This document shows positions 20,199-29,474 of a DNA stretch of 64,000 nucleotides, in pieces. Numbering within the stretch: the stretch's first letter is position 1; each line of letters begins with the position of its first letter. This DNA is from Sugiyamaella lignohabitans. Taxonomy: Eukaryota; Ascomycota; Dipodascomycetes; Dipodascales; Trichomonascaceae. Made by a program: the position numbers and the translations under genes. The stretch covers positions 186,001-250,000 of the forward strand of contig NC_031672.1 in NCBI RefSeq assembly GCF_001640025.1, given 5' to 3'. The notes under the pieces were generated by a model that was not told where the DNA came from, did not search any database, and saw only the letters and a program-made list of their open reading frames with translations.

Positions 20199-22523
20199 CT
20201 AATCCCAGTCTTCGTCGTCGTCTTCGTCGTCGGAGAGGGCCACTTTGCCCTTGCGGGCGTTGAGGGCTGAGGCGAGCGCGTCGGCCAGGCTGGCGTTGCC
20301 GCCAGGGGCTGCTGAGGGGGCGGGTGTGGGGGTTTCTCCACGGGCTTCTTGGAGGATTACGCTGGGACGGTCGAGCTGGGATTTGTCGACCTTGCGGAGG
20401 GATCCAATGCCAGCACCGCGGATGGACGCCAGAAGAGCGTCGCGGCCTCCGTCGCCAGTGGGGAGGGGTGGAGCAGGAGGACCACCGGCATCGGCTTGGA
20501 GTGGGGGTGGTGGGGGCGGTGCTCCTGGTGCGCCACCGGGAGGTGGAGGTGGCGGTGGAGGAGGGGCGGCTGATCCGAATGCTGGTGGTGGTCCTGGAGG
20601 TGCTGGAGGAGGAGGTGGAGGTGGTGGGACTCCTGCTGTTGGTGGAGGAGGTGGTGGTGGTGGAGGAGGAACTGCAGCATTGTTGAAACTGGGAGGAGCT
20701 GCTGCTGGAGGTGGGGGTGGGGGCGGAGCTGGGGGTTGAGAGGTGGAAGCGGGTGGTGCTACACTGGCGACAGGAGGAGTGCCTGCATTGTGGGGGCGAG
20801 GGGGCGGTGGGAAAGACGAGATGGGTTTGACGTCGATTTTGACTGGTGGTGAAACTGCCTGTGGTTGTGACTGTGGCGGTGGTGGGGTTTGATAGGGGTT
20901 GAAAGTTGGGGGTTGGAGTTCGGGTTGGCCTGGTGGGGGCGGTGGAGGTGGTGGAGGTACGCCTGCTGCTGGTGGGGGTTGCTGGACTCGACTTGGGGGT
21001 GGGGGTGGAGGAACTCCACCTCGTTGTGGTGGTGGAGGTGGTGGAACAGCGCCTCGTTGTGGTGGAGCTGGTGGGATATATTGACCAGCACCAGCAGCAC
21101 CAGGAGCGGGTGGTGGTGGCATGCCAAACTGTGGGGCTTGTCCATTATTAGCGACTCCTCGAGGAGGTAATGACGGTGGTGGAGGTACTGGACGACCGGC
21201 TGTGCCAGGAGGCTGACCATATGGCGAAGTGGGCTGTTGGCCATATGGAGATGCAGGAGGTGGCTGTTGTTGATATGGGGGAGTTCCATATGGATTGGCA
21301 TTTGCTGGTGGGGGTGGTACAGAGCCACGAGGGGGGAGTGAAGGAACAGGACGCGCTGATCCTGGTGGTGGAGGAGGTGGTGGAACTCCTCCAGGAGCAG
21401 TAGCAGGGGCTGAGGGTCGTGATGGGTTTGATGCAACTCTTTGACCGATAAATGGCATTGGTGGTGGGACTTTGTATGATGTAGGTGTAGCGGTTGCACT
21501 GGATGGAGTTCCTGGTTCTGGTGATGGAGATGATGCTGATGAACCGGATGGTACACTGGTTGAAATAGGTGCAACAGATGGTGGACCAGCTGATGCTGAT
21601 GGTGCTGATGTAGATGGAGGAGTAGCTTTCTTAGGAACATTGGGCGGTCCAGGAGGTGGAGGTGGAGGTGGAGCCTTGGCTTTACGAGTGGCTTTCGTGG
21701 AAGACGACTCTGAAGTTCCACTTCCAACACTAGCTACCGTCACAGAAGAATCTGATCTGTTTCTGCCGTTACTAATACCACTACTACCATTACTAGTAGA
21801 CTCAGTAGCTGCTGAAGATGGAGCAGATCGTCTTGGAATAGGTGGCTCTAAACCCACTAAAGGACCACCCTGTTGTCTAATATATTCTTTAATAAATTCT
21901 CTGTTTTCCGCAATCATTTCTTCAGTAATGCCCTGACTAGCCAGCTCCGCATATAATGGTCTCCATTCTGGAGGAGGTTCAGAATCATAGTAAACAGGAC
22001 CCGAACTACCCTCGAGATATAACCGTCTTCGAAGACCCGTAGGATCACCTCGAGGTCCCTGAGGTGCTGGTGTATTGGCCTGGATCTTATTAGCAGTTTT
22101 CTTTAAAGCAATGGCATTTTTATTGTTCAGAGTGGCCTTTGAAGCGTATTTCTCTTTATTCTGAACTCTCTTAAAAAAATGTGAAGCTTCCGATTCCTCT
22201 TCAAACAACAAACCCGCCAAGCACTCGTCGAGCTCAAAAGTGTGGAAAAACGACCGATCCTGGTTATACTTGAAGTTGATATACAGCTCTTGATCCCAAA
22301 TGACACCTCTGTGGGTCGCAATGTCAACCAATTTCAGGAAAAAGGTGTTTCCTACCAAGTCATTGACAAGCGTAATGGCACCAGAAAGGCCCGTATAAGT
22401 CCACGAGTTGGCATCTGGATATGCTATATACAGTCTAGCGACCGTCGCATCGACGATCTTGTTGCTGGCCTTGGGAATGGCCCTTTTGACCTTTTCCTTA
22501 TCAGCGTCTTTCAGAATGGCCAT
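20199..22523 (-). CDS. LAS17: WASP homologue, Arp2/3 activator Las17
   Basis: 774 residues from the ATG at 22523. A TTG five codons upstream is in frame but is not a start, and the N-terminus MAILKDADKEKVKRAIPK fits yeast Las17 (KRAIPK, IDATVARLYIAYPD). The WH1 domain is at about 8-130 (YTGLSGAITLVNDLVGNTFF, GVIWDQELYINF). A very long proline-rich region (about 230-685) would bind SH3 partners and profilin. The WH2 actin-binding motif is near 690-720 (GRDALLASIRGAGIGSLRKV), and the Arp2/3-binding acidic tail ends in DDEDWD with the characteristic Trp. It nucleates branched actin at endocytic patches. The poly-Pro codons create long Gly- and His-rich open frames in other frames, which are not genes. 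Confidence 0.97.
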   Translation of the reverse strand: MAILKDADKEKVKRAIPKASNKIVDATVARLYIAYPDANSWTYTGLSGAITLVNDLVGNTFFLKLVDIATHRGVIWDQELYINFKYNQDRSFFHTFELDECLAGLLFEEESEASHFFKRVQNKEKYASKATLNNKNAIALKKTANKIQANTPAPQGPRGDPTGLRRRLYLEGSSGPVYYDSEPPPEWRPLYAELASQGITEEMIAENREFIKEYIRQQGGPLVGLEPPIPRRSAPSSAATESTSNGSSGISNGRNRSDSSVTVASVGSGTSESSSTKATRKAKAPPPPPPPGPPNVPKKATPPSTSAPSASAGPPSVAPISTSVPSGSSASSPSPEPGTPSSATATPTSYKVPPPMPFIGQRVASNPSRPSAPATAPGGVPPPPPPPGSARPVPSLPPRGSVPPPPANANPYGTPPYQQQPPPASPYGQQPTSPYGQPPGTAGRPVPPPPSLPPRGVANNGQAPQFGMPPPPAPGAAGAGQYIPPAPPQRGAVPPPPPPQRGGVPPPPPPSRVQQPPPAAGVPPPPPPPPPGQPELQPPTFNPYQTPPPPQSQPQAVSPPVKIDVKPISSFPPPPRPHNAGTPPVASVAPPASTSQPPAPPPPPPPAAAPPSFNNAAVPPPPPPPPPPTAGVPPPPPPPPAPPGPPPAFGSAAPPPPPPPPPGGAPGAPPPPPPLQADAGGPPAPPLPTGDGGRDALLASIRGAGIGSLRKVDKSQLDRPSVILQEARGETPTPAPSAAPGGNASLADALASALNARKGKVALSDDEDDDEDWD

Positions 22524-22574
22524 TTTTGCTTTGCTCAAATATCTGCTGTAGCTAGCAGTCTGTTGACACTCTCT

Positions 22575-22885
22575 GTGGATAGAACCTGACGTTGACTCTA
22601 CCCGTTGACTCTGTCAGTTGATTGTGTCAGTCGATTCTGTCAGTTGATTCTGTCAGTTAATGCTTGACTCTGCCTATAAACTCTGTCAGTTGATACTCTC
22701 ACTCGACTATTGATGGAGTGATGATTCTGCCAGTTGACAGTCTCAGCTGATAATCAAAGTTGATTGTACCTGACTGCTGATTCTGTTTATCAACCCTGTC
22801 AGTTGACTGTGTCGAATATGTCACTTGAATGTTGACGTCGGTTTGACTCTCTCTGCTGATTGTCACACTTGACTGTGACTGACAG
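22575..22885. repeat. Degenerate tandem array of TTGATTCTGTCAG-like words in a divergent promoter
   Basis: About fifteen imperfect copies of a roughly 13-base word (TTGAYTCTGTCAG) lie in both perfect and mutated forms between the divergent LAS17 and TMA7 genes. They may be promoter microrepeats or binding sites. Confidence 0.7.
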
Positions 22886-23404
22886 CCCTTTTGAATCTGC
22901 TAGTAGCCAACTTTCTTAGACTGTGTCTCGTCTCTAGCCTCTGTCGTTGATTCAGCTGAAGATCACTCAACTTTAAATACTAACAGCAGACGCTTCGCGT
23001 GGACACTGTATACTCCACACAGCTCCCGGCGACGACGATGAAGACCACGACGATAGCTCAAAGGACCCGCCAATCGTCGACTTTTCAATACAAACAGGAG
23101 TTCAATTAAGTTCGAGCGACCTAAAACCAAGCTCTCGAGTGATTCCAAACGCTCTTCTGGATTCCAATGTCCAGTTCGCAGTCCGCTTGCAATGGCTATA
23201 TACTTCCGGTGAACGTAGTACTACTACTCACCTACCCACTGTTTCCAGCATCCACCGCTCTAACCCAGCCTCGCCAGCAGCCACCCAGCCGTGCCAGTAA
23301 CCCACCCATTGCATTACCCTGCCCACTCCTCAGCCCTGCTCCATCCTAATAAAGCTGCAAGTTCACCAATTTTCGACCTCCAGATCAAAAATCTACAACC
23401 AAAC

Positions 23405-23871
23405 ATGTCCGGACGTCAAGGTGGAAAGCTCAAACGTACGTCGTCTCCGCGGGGTTTGCCTCCGGCGGCTGGGGCTCCGCCCCAGACCCTGGTTGCTCCT
23501 CTCGCTTCGCTCGAGTCGGGCGTGGTGGGCCCAGTTGGAGAGAAAACTCCTGCGAAGCAGGAGCAACCAGGGTCTGGGGCGGAGCCCCAGCCGCCGGAGG
23601 CAGTCCCCCCTCCCCTAGCAGAGGAAACTAACAGCGGCAGCTCTTAAGCAGGCCAAGAAGAAGACCAACGAGTTCGAGGACGAGGAGGATCAGGCCTTCA
23701 AGGCCAAGCAGAAGGCCGACGCCCAGGCTCGTAAAGAGATGGCCAATAAGGCCGCCAAGGGTGGACCTCTTGTCGGCGGAGGTATCAAGAAGTAAGTTTT
23801 TTCGGGGCATCTGACCCCTGTCGCTCTCCGTTGGCGCTACTAACGTTTTGTCCAGATCCGGCAAGAAATAG
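23405..23871 (+). CDS. TMA7: Translation-machinery-associated protein Tma7, three exons
   Basis: Join 23405-23435, 23641-23791, 23856-23871 (198 bases, 65 residues). The product starts MSGRQGGKLKPLKQ and ends GPLVGGGIKKSGKK, the same frame of motifs as yeast Tma7 (SRQGGKMKPLKQ ... KPLVGGGIKKSGKK). The middle is Lys/Glu/Asp-rich and helical. Tma7 is a small ribosome-associated protein conserved in eukaryotes. Intron 1 (23436-23640, 205 bases) has donor GTACGT, branch ACTAAC and acceptor CGGCAG, and carries a full GC element. Intron 2 (23792-23855, 64 bases) has GTAAGT, ACTAAC and TCCAG. The last exon codes only five residues. Both junctions restore the conserved protein exactly, so the model is secure. 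Confidence 0.95.
23457..23602. repeat. GC element inside TMA7 intron 1
   Basis: Complete F-R pair (CTCGAG-type then CAGGAG-type) 21 bases after the donor and 38 bases before the acceptor. Removing it leaves an intron of 59 bases. Confidence 0.95.
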
Positions 23872-23930
23872 AGGGGTACATACGTCAATAAACCGCAGTT
23901 AATCCGTGCAACAACTGCCCCGCTGTGGCG

Positions 23931-24191
23931 TGCCTCCGGCGGCTGGGGCTCCGCCCCAGACCCGGGTTGCTCCTGCTTCGCAGGAGTTGGCGGGGGCTGT
24001 GGCGCAGGGAGGGGACCAGCCTGGGTGCGGATGGGGGTCGTGGCGCAACGACTCGAGCGAAGCGAGAGGAGCAACCCGGGTCTGGGGCGGAGCCCCAGCC
24101 GCCGGAGGCAGATGGGGCTTGTGGCGCAACGACTCGAGCGCAGCTAGAGGAGCAGCCCGGGTCTGGGGCGGAGCCCCAGCCGCCGGAGGCA
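23931..24191. repeat. GC element, F-R-R triple
   Basis: An F arm (CAGGAG type) and two R arms (CTCGAG type; the second has a GAGCGCAGCTAGAG variant) that share the preceding word TGTGGCGCAACGACTCGAGC, so the second R arm looks like a recent tandem duplication. It lies between the convergent TMA7 (59 bases after the stop) and the GRAM-like gene. Confidence 0.92.
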
Positions 24192-24306
24192 GACCGTGGA
24201 AGAAGGACATGTGGTAGTGGATGTAAAGTGTATCAGTTAAAATAAATAGAGAGTATTATAGCAATACAATGAAGGGCATAAATTCGTAAAAGTAGAGGGC
24301 CTGGGT

Positions 24307-25734
24307 CTAGAACCAGACGTAGGGCGAGTGGTAGGCTTCGTGGGCCGCGGCAGTTTGGGTGGTGCGGGGGACATTAGACCGGTTCGAGGAGGAAGAGGAT
24401 GTGGTGGTAGAAGTTGAGTCGTCGAGGGCCACTGATTGGGGTACAGTGGCAAGGGCAATGAGGCGGGAAATGCGCTCGGTGCGGTCGAGTGGCTCAGTTT
24501 CGGTAAGAAGACCCAGGTTCGTGAGGTACTTGTGAAGAGCTTCTTCAGAGTCGTTGTAACTGGGCAGTTGGTTGTCGCCGTACCACCACTCGTCGGGTTG
24601 GAATTCAGATGAACCGTTATCGTTTGGAGGGGTAGAAGAAGATAGGGTGTAGTTGGAGTCGGCAGGTGAGTCAGAATCGGTGTCCATGGTCGAGTTGGTC
24701 TCTTCGGGAATGGAATAATGAGTGTATCGCGGTGGCAGACACTGGCGGACCATGTGCTCGAACCGGATGTTTTTAATGAGACGGAGAAACGCTTGGCATC
24801 GGGCTTGGGACGAGAACGGAATTGTGGCAATGCTGTTGTTGTCTTTGTAACACACGAAGAACCACACACGTTTGGTCGACTCAATGGCTTTCATACAGCT
24901 TAGACTGGTGATATCCAGGGTGTATCCGTCAATCAACTCGCTCTTAGGTACAAAGATCAAGCGTTCAGAAGTAACGTAAATGACTCCAGGGTGGGTTTGA
25001 TCGGACAGTTCGTCATGGCAGTTTTCGGTAATAGCAGCAGTTGTCGAGCCGGATGAGGAGTATTTGTATGAGGCAGGACATTGTGTTGATACAGTGATGG
25101 AGCCAGTGGAGCCGGTTAGTGTCGTGCATTCAAGGGTGGTATTGCCAGTAGAAGAAGCAGAAACAGATGCAGAAGTAGAAGAAGTGTTGCAACGAGAGGT
25201 TGTTGAGGTGGCAGTAGCAGAAGCAGAAGCAGAAGCAGAAGCAGAAGCAGCAAATGCTGACATAGTGACACCGCCAGCAGTGTAGCTCGACCGACCAGAA
25301 GTAGAAGAGGTGTTGTCGGGGTTGGTGCTGGCAGTAGTAGCAGTGCTACAACGTCTGCATTTCAGACGCTGTTGCTCCATTTTCCATTTTGATAGTTTTA
25401 ACCCGCTCTTACGGTTCGAAAACCGTTGTAGTAGGACTTCGTTTGGAAGGAAAATAGGGTCTTCTGACCCGCCTTTAGGACATGGGGGTTCATTGGGATA
25501 TGAAACTTGGCTGACAGAAGAGACGTCCAAGTTCGACGAGGCACAAGAGCTGGACAGACTGGAAGACGACTCGCGAGAGTCGGTGGGTTCAAGAGGGCTC
25601 GTCAAGTCGACAGAGTTAGAACCAGTCTGAGACGAGATGTTACGAGTACAAATACAGGGGCCCAGAGAGGCAACAGGTTTGGCAGAAAGGGTCTCCCTTT
25701 TAGACCTCCTGAAGAAAGAGAACGGCGTAATCAT
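24307..25734 (-). CDS. GRAM/PH-like domain protein with low-complexity N-terminal half
   Basis: 475 residues. Residues about 248-325 resemble a GRAM (PH-like) fold: PGVIYVTSERLIFVPKSE, then YTLDITSLSCMKAI, WFFVCYKDNN, and a helix SQARCQAFLRLIKNIRFEHM. GRAM domains bind membrane lipids or proteins, so a membrane-associated role is inferred. The N-terminal half is Ser/Thr-rich with an (Ser-Ala)n run coded by a GCAGAA-type hexamer repeat. A CxxC pair (KCRRC, near residue 126) is isolated. The C-terminal part is acidic and Ser-rich and ends in YHSPYVWF. I cannot name the family member. The start ATG is the first in the frame and is preceded by an A-rich leader. Confidence 0.75.
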   Translation of the reverse strand: MITPFSFFRRSKRETLSAKPVASLGPCICTRNISSQTGSNSVDLTSPLEPTDSRESSSSLSSSCASSNLDVSSVSQVSYPNEPPCPKGGSEDPIFLPNEVLLQRFSNRKSGLKLSKWKMEQQRLKCRRCSTATTASTNPDNTSSTSGRSSYTAGGVTMSAFAASASASASASATATSTTSRCNTSSTSASVSASSTGNTTLECTTLTGSTGSITVSTQCPASYKYSSSGSTTAAITENCHDELSDQTHPGVIYVTSERLIFVPKSELIDGYTLDITSLSCMKAIESTKRVWFFVCYKDNNSIATIPFSSQARCQAFLRLIKNIRFEHMVRQCLPPRYTHYSIPEETNSTMDTDSDSPADSNYTLSSSTPPNDNGSSEFQPDEWWYGDNQLPSYNDSEEALHKYLTNLGLLTETEPLDRTERISRLIALATVPQSVALDDSTSTTTSSSSSNRSNVPRTTQTAAAHEAYHSPYVWF

Positions 25735-26831
25735 CTGAGATGTGTTTGCAGTGAGAGTGAGAGTGAAAAATCAACAAAAAAAATAACTGAGTAACAAAAG
25801 AGATCAACAGCAGTGCAGCTCCTCGGCAGGTTTAACGAGAAGATCAAATCAGAGACCAGATCAGAAACCAGATCAGGATCAGTAGTATCTTAACAAGTTA
25901 GTGAGAGCTCTACTACAAATCAAGACAAACCAGTAGTACCACTATTGTACCACCACCGTCCTCTACCAGAACTATTAAAGGTTTCAATATCACAAATCAA
26001 AAGTTAAACCAACTGACGAACAAACCAACTGACCAACCACCCAACCGACCAACTGACAAACTCACAAACTGACAAACTTCCCTACCAGCTGACTCCCAAC
26101 TCACTTACCAGTACAGACTCAGATGCTAGCAGCGAGTCAAAACAAATTCCGCGATTGACAACCAGATACACCAGACACAATATATACCCCGGAGCAGGAA
26201 CAAACAAACGAACAACCGGGTCAGACACGAGGCAAATTAAACTCAGTCTCAACCAGGTCGACCAGGTATGACTGACAGAGTTTGGCTGGGTGCTTCAAAA
26301 ACAAGACTGATTTGGGTGATAATGACTCGTGAGAACTAAAAATAAGATTTCACGATAAAACACTCACCAGACTGTACGACTCAAACAGAGATCCAAGTTG
26401 AATAACAAGAAAAAACAGATCACTTCAAAAAGTGTCGATAGAGAAGAACAAAAAAACAACAAATAAACAGGGATCAGCCCAACCTTTTATATAATAAGTG
26501 AATAAGTCCACCCCTCACTCCAGACCACTGATTCTACAATGGGCAGACAGGGAGATCCATGCGCCAGTCGTCATAGAAGGCACTCGCCTCACCCACCCAT
26601 TGTACACTATCAGCTGCATGCACCACTAGCGTCGAATTAAGCACCTGATTATGCGACCGTATCATCCTAGCCAACGCCAGAAATAGCAAGTGCTGCTGCT
26701 GCTGCCACCGCCGATGTCGCCCGGCCCAGCCAATGAGGGGCTTTGAGTATGCACTGTCTATGCATGCCCTACGCCTATCTAGGCTATGCGAGCATCCAGA
26801 AATATGGGCGCCGCGAAGCGGGGGAGGGGCA
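25735..26831. other. Long upstream region of the GRAM-like gene
   Basis: No gene recognised. It contains A-rich tracts and, at about 26000-26110, imperfect tandem words of the form AACTGACCAACC/AACTGACAAAC. Confidence 0.5.
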
Positions 26832-26972
26832 TGCCTCCGGCGGCTGGGGCTCCGCCCCAGACCCTGGTTGCTCCTCTCGCTGCGCTCGAGTCGGGTGTGG
26901 GGCACCCTCCAAATAACTCCTGCGAAGCAGGAGCAACCAGGGTCTGGGGCGGAGCCCCAGCCGCCGGAGGCA
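26832..26972. repeat. GC element, inverted pair F-R
   Basis: CTCGAG-type F arm and CAGGAG-type R arm; flanked by GGGGAGGGG and CCCCTCCCC, which extend the inverted symmetry. Intergenic. Confidence 0.94.
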
Positions 26973-27190
26973 TACCCCTCCCCCCTCTCTGCCCCTCAGA
27001 CGAGCTGATGCACACGCTAATGCACGCCAACGCAGCATCAGCTGCTTCTGTACAGTGAAACCCTAACTTAAAACCCCTCCCCGCCTGTGTATTACTGTGT
27101 ATTACAGTCGAGCCGGTCTTGGGCTACCAGGGCGTTTGAAAAAGTTTTTCCGGGTCTCTCTCGTTTCGGGAGCGAGGGGGAATGGGTTCT

Positions 27191-27361
27191 GGCTCCGGCG
27201 GCTGGGGCTCCGCCCCAGACCCTGGTTGCTCGCTTCGCTCGATTCGGGTCGAGGGGAGGGGCCTGTTTCTCCGAGGAGTCCTATTTTCCACCCGATTGTC
27301 CTCAAAAGCTCGCGAAGCGAGCACAACGGGGTCTGGGGCAGAGCCCCAGCCGCCGGAGGCA
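27191..27361. repeat. GC element, variant pair with GCTCGC-type inner hairpins
   Basis: Shortened inner ends (GCTCGCTTCGCTCGATTCG and GCTCGCGAAGCGAGC); main stem CTGGGGC in F and an AGA-loop version in R. Confidence 0.9.
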
Positions 27362-27725
27362 GGCCCCAACCCCCCAATACCGCCAACTGTTAGTGGTTTG
27401 TGACGTGATTAGGTCATCGTTGCCGTGTACTAGTGGTATTGGGATGTTCGGATGGTTTCTCCGGGGTGCTAGTGATGATGAGGGGGGAGCTATTTTTGGT
27501 TTGTCCGGAGGGGTCGACTGTAACGGTTACTGGAACGAGCAGGTTCGTGGGACCCTGCCGACGTCATTGGCGAACGGGCTCATCGCTCATGTCGCATCAG
27601 GGTCTACCCCTGATCTCCTTAGTACACGGCGACGGACTAATTCTCCTCGACTGTAACCCTGGTCTAACCAGCACCGGCCATGCGCGTCGCCATTTTAACC
27701 GGCGGGGGAGGGGGGAAAGGGGGCC

Positions 27726-27868
27726 TGCCTCCGGCGGCTGGGGCTCCGCCCCAGACCCCGCTGCTCCTCTCGCTATGCTCGAGTCGGGCTCGGGGGGAAG
27801 GAGGGGCGTGAATCTCCTGCGAAGCAGGAGCAACGGGGTCTGGGGCGGAGCCCCAGCAGCCAGAGGCA
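27726..27868. repeat. GC element, inverted pair F-R, slightly decayed
   Basis: The F arm inner hairpin has CGCTATGCTC (loop changed away from GNA), and the R arm ends CAGCAGCCAGAGGCA with three mismatches to the consensus. Confidence 0.9.
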
Positions 27869-28347
27869 TCCATCCCCCGTCCTCCAGTGTGGCTTGTCTC
27901 TGGCGCCCAGCTTGTTTCCCGTTTGGGTCTAGTCGGTTGGGCGCCCACATTTCTAGATGTCATTCCTGGCACTGGATCTGGATCTGACCATGATCGCCGA
28001 TCTCGCTGGCGCTGCTACGACGAATCGGCCAAGCTGCTCTTCCTTCTCACCCCACTAACCCGCTAGCGACCCGGCTACTTCGTTCTTTTGCAACTCTACC
28101 AGTCGCCAATCCCTGTTCTGCTGCTACTACTAATTTAGCAGCATCCGTTTCCGGCTCAGGCCTCGGTCGCTAATTAATTCCCCACCATCGCTAACCTCCC
28201 CCTCAGCCTGGCCTTGCTATCCGCTATCCACCCAATACATCATCGTGCGGACCAGCCCTTACCCTGGTTTCAGCTGGACCCTGATTTCAGTGTGACCTAA
28301 CCCAGGTCTTCTCTTCACGACTTTGGCTTGACGTCATGGGAGACCCG

Positions 28348-28474
28348 TGCTTCCGGCGGCCGTGCAACTGCGCGGACCCGTGGTGTTCGCTTCACGAACG
28401 ACTGGGGGACGGGGGACATGCCTCCGGCGGCCGGGCTCCGCCCGGACCCGTGGTGCTCGCTTCGCGAGCGAGGG
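28348..28474. repeat. GC element, short subfamily, two direct F copies
   Basis: Two F-oriented copies with a shorter main stem (CCGGGCTCCGCCCGG in the second copy, mutated in the first) and the inner hairpin GCTCGCTTCGCGAGC. The first copy is decayed (TTCCGGCGGCCGTGCAAC). Confidence 0.85.
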
Positions 28475-28707
28475 AGGGGGGTCAGGGTGGTGGGTGTGCC
28501 CTGGGTATTGTGAGAGAGAGGATCGACTCAGTGCAGTTAGGCAGGGTGATCAGACTCGGAGTCTCATGAGTGCAACAAAATTGAAAATATATTTTACGGG
28601 AATATCTTAAAATTAAGAAATCATCTCTAGCATGAAACTGAACCAATAGAGATGGTCGAACGTAATCCTAATGGTCAAATAATTTTATAATATTGACGGT
28701 TTCCACA

Positions 28708-28858
28708 TGCCTCCGGCGGCTGAGGCGCTGCCCCAGACCCCGTGGCTCCTCTCGCTTCGCTCGAGTCGTTTGTCGTGTTTGTCGTCTCCAACCCAGGAAA
28801 AGTATCTCCTTCGAAGAACGCAGGGGCCACGAGGTCTGGGGAAGAGCCGCTGGAGGCC
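28708..28858. repeat. GC element, decayed inverted pair
   Basis: The F arm is nearly intact but with a GCGCTGCC stem variant; the R arm is heavily mutated (CTCCTTCGAAGAACGCAG, then GGGGAAGAGCCGCTGGAGGC). Confidence 0.8.
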
Positions 28859-29121
28859 GCGAGGGGTCCGAGCCACCAGAGGTTGAGTGTGTAATGGGCA
28901 GAGCTCTATTGGATATCTACTGAAAAAATATTAGAAACTGCAACCGATGAAGTAGTGGATAAAGTAATTAATATTTATTCAATTAAATGAAATTTACAAT
29001 TTAATTATATTTGTTGAATATAAATTACAAGTAGAAAATATATTAATTTTTTCATATTTTTGTAAAAAAATAGGAATGGTTGCTCGGAGTGAGCCTGGTA
29101 ATGCTCAAATTTTATTCAGGA

Positions 29122-29382
29122 CGCCGGAGGCATGACCTCCATCCCTCCAGAAGCAATTATCCACCGGAACACGACCGGGTCCGGGCAGAGCCCGGCCGTC
29201 GGAGGCATGTCCCCCATCCCTGAAAAACTTATTCCCCCCGGTCGCTCGCGAAGCGAGCACAACGGGTCCGGGCAGAGCCCGGCCGCCGGAGGCATGTCCC
29301 CCATCCCCGAGAAAAAATTAATCCCCCGGCCGTTCGCGAAGCGGGTACAACGGGTCCGGGCAGCGCCCGGCCGCCGTAGGCA
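29122..29382. repeat. Tandem array of the short GC-element subfamily (R orientation)
   Basis: Three full units and one partial unit with a period of about 83-86 bases. Each unit has GGGTCCGGGCAGAGCCCGG, CCGCCGGAGGCA and a shared spacer ATGTCCCCCATCC(C/T) leading to GAAAAA and an ATT-rich word. Two units carry the GCGAAGCG hairpin. The array ends 92 bases from the stop of the C2H2 gene. Confidence 0.88.
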
Positions 29383-29474
29383 CGGAGGGTGTGAAGGGAG
29401 GAGGTTGTACCATCACATGAGTGTCATTAAATATTAAATATCATCGTCTAAAAAATCATGGGTCGTTTCGTCGT

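Larger units (their letters stand above)
26973..29119. other. Gene-poor, element-rich stretch
   Basis: No coding gene supported. The open frames here all run through GC elements. The stretch between 28880 and 29110 is AT-rich and the rest has mixed composition. Confidence 0.5.

Noticed and set aside
20245..21936. Gly-rich, His-rich and Trp/Gly-rich frames opposite or shifted from LAS17
   Set aside because: They are shadows of the LAS17 proline codons, which make other frames open.
29122..29382. CRISPR-like direct repeats
   Set aside because: Eukaryotic context, repeated spacers rather than unique ones, and hairpin elements related to those elsewhere in the window.
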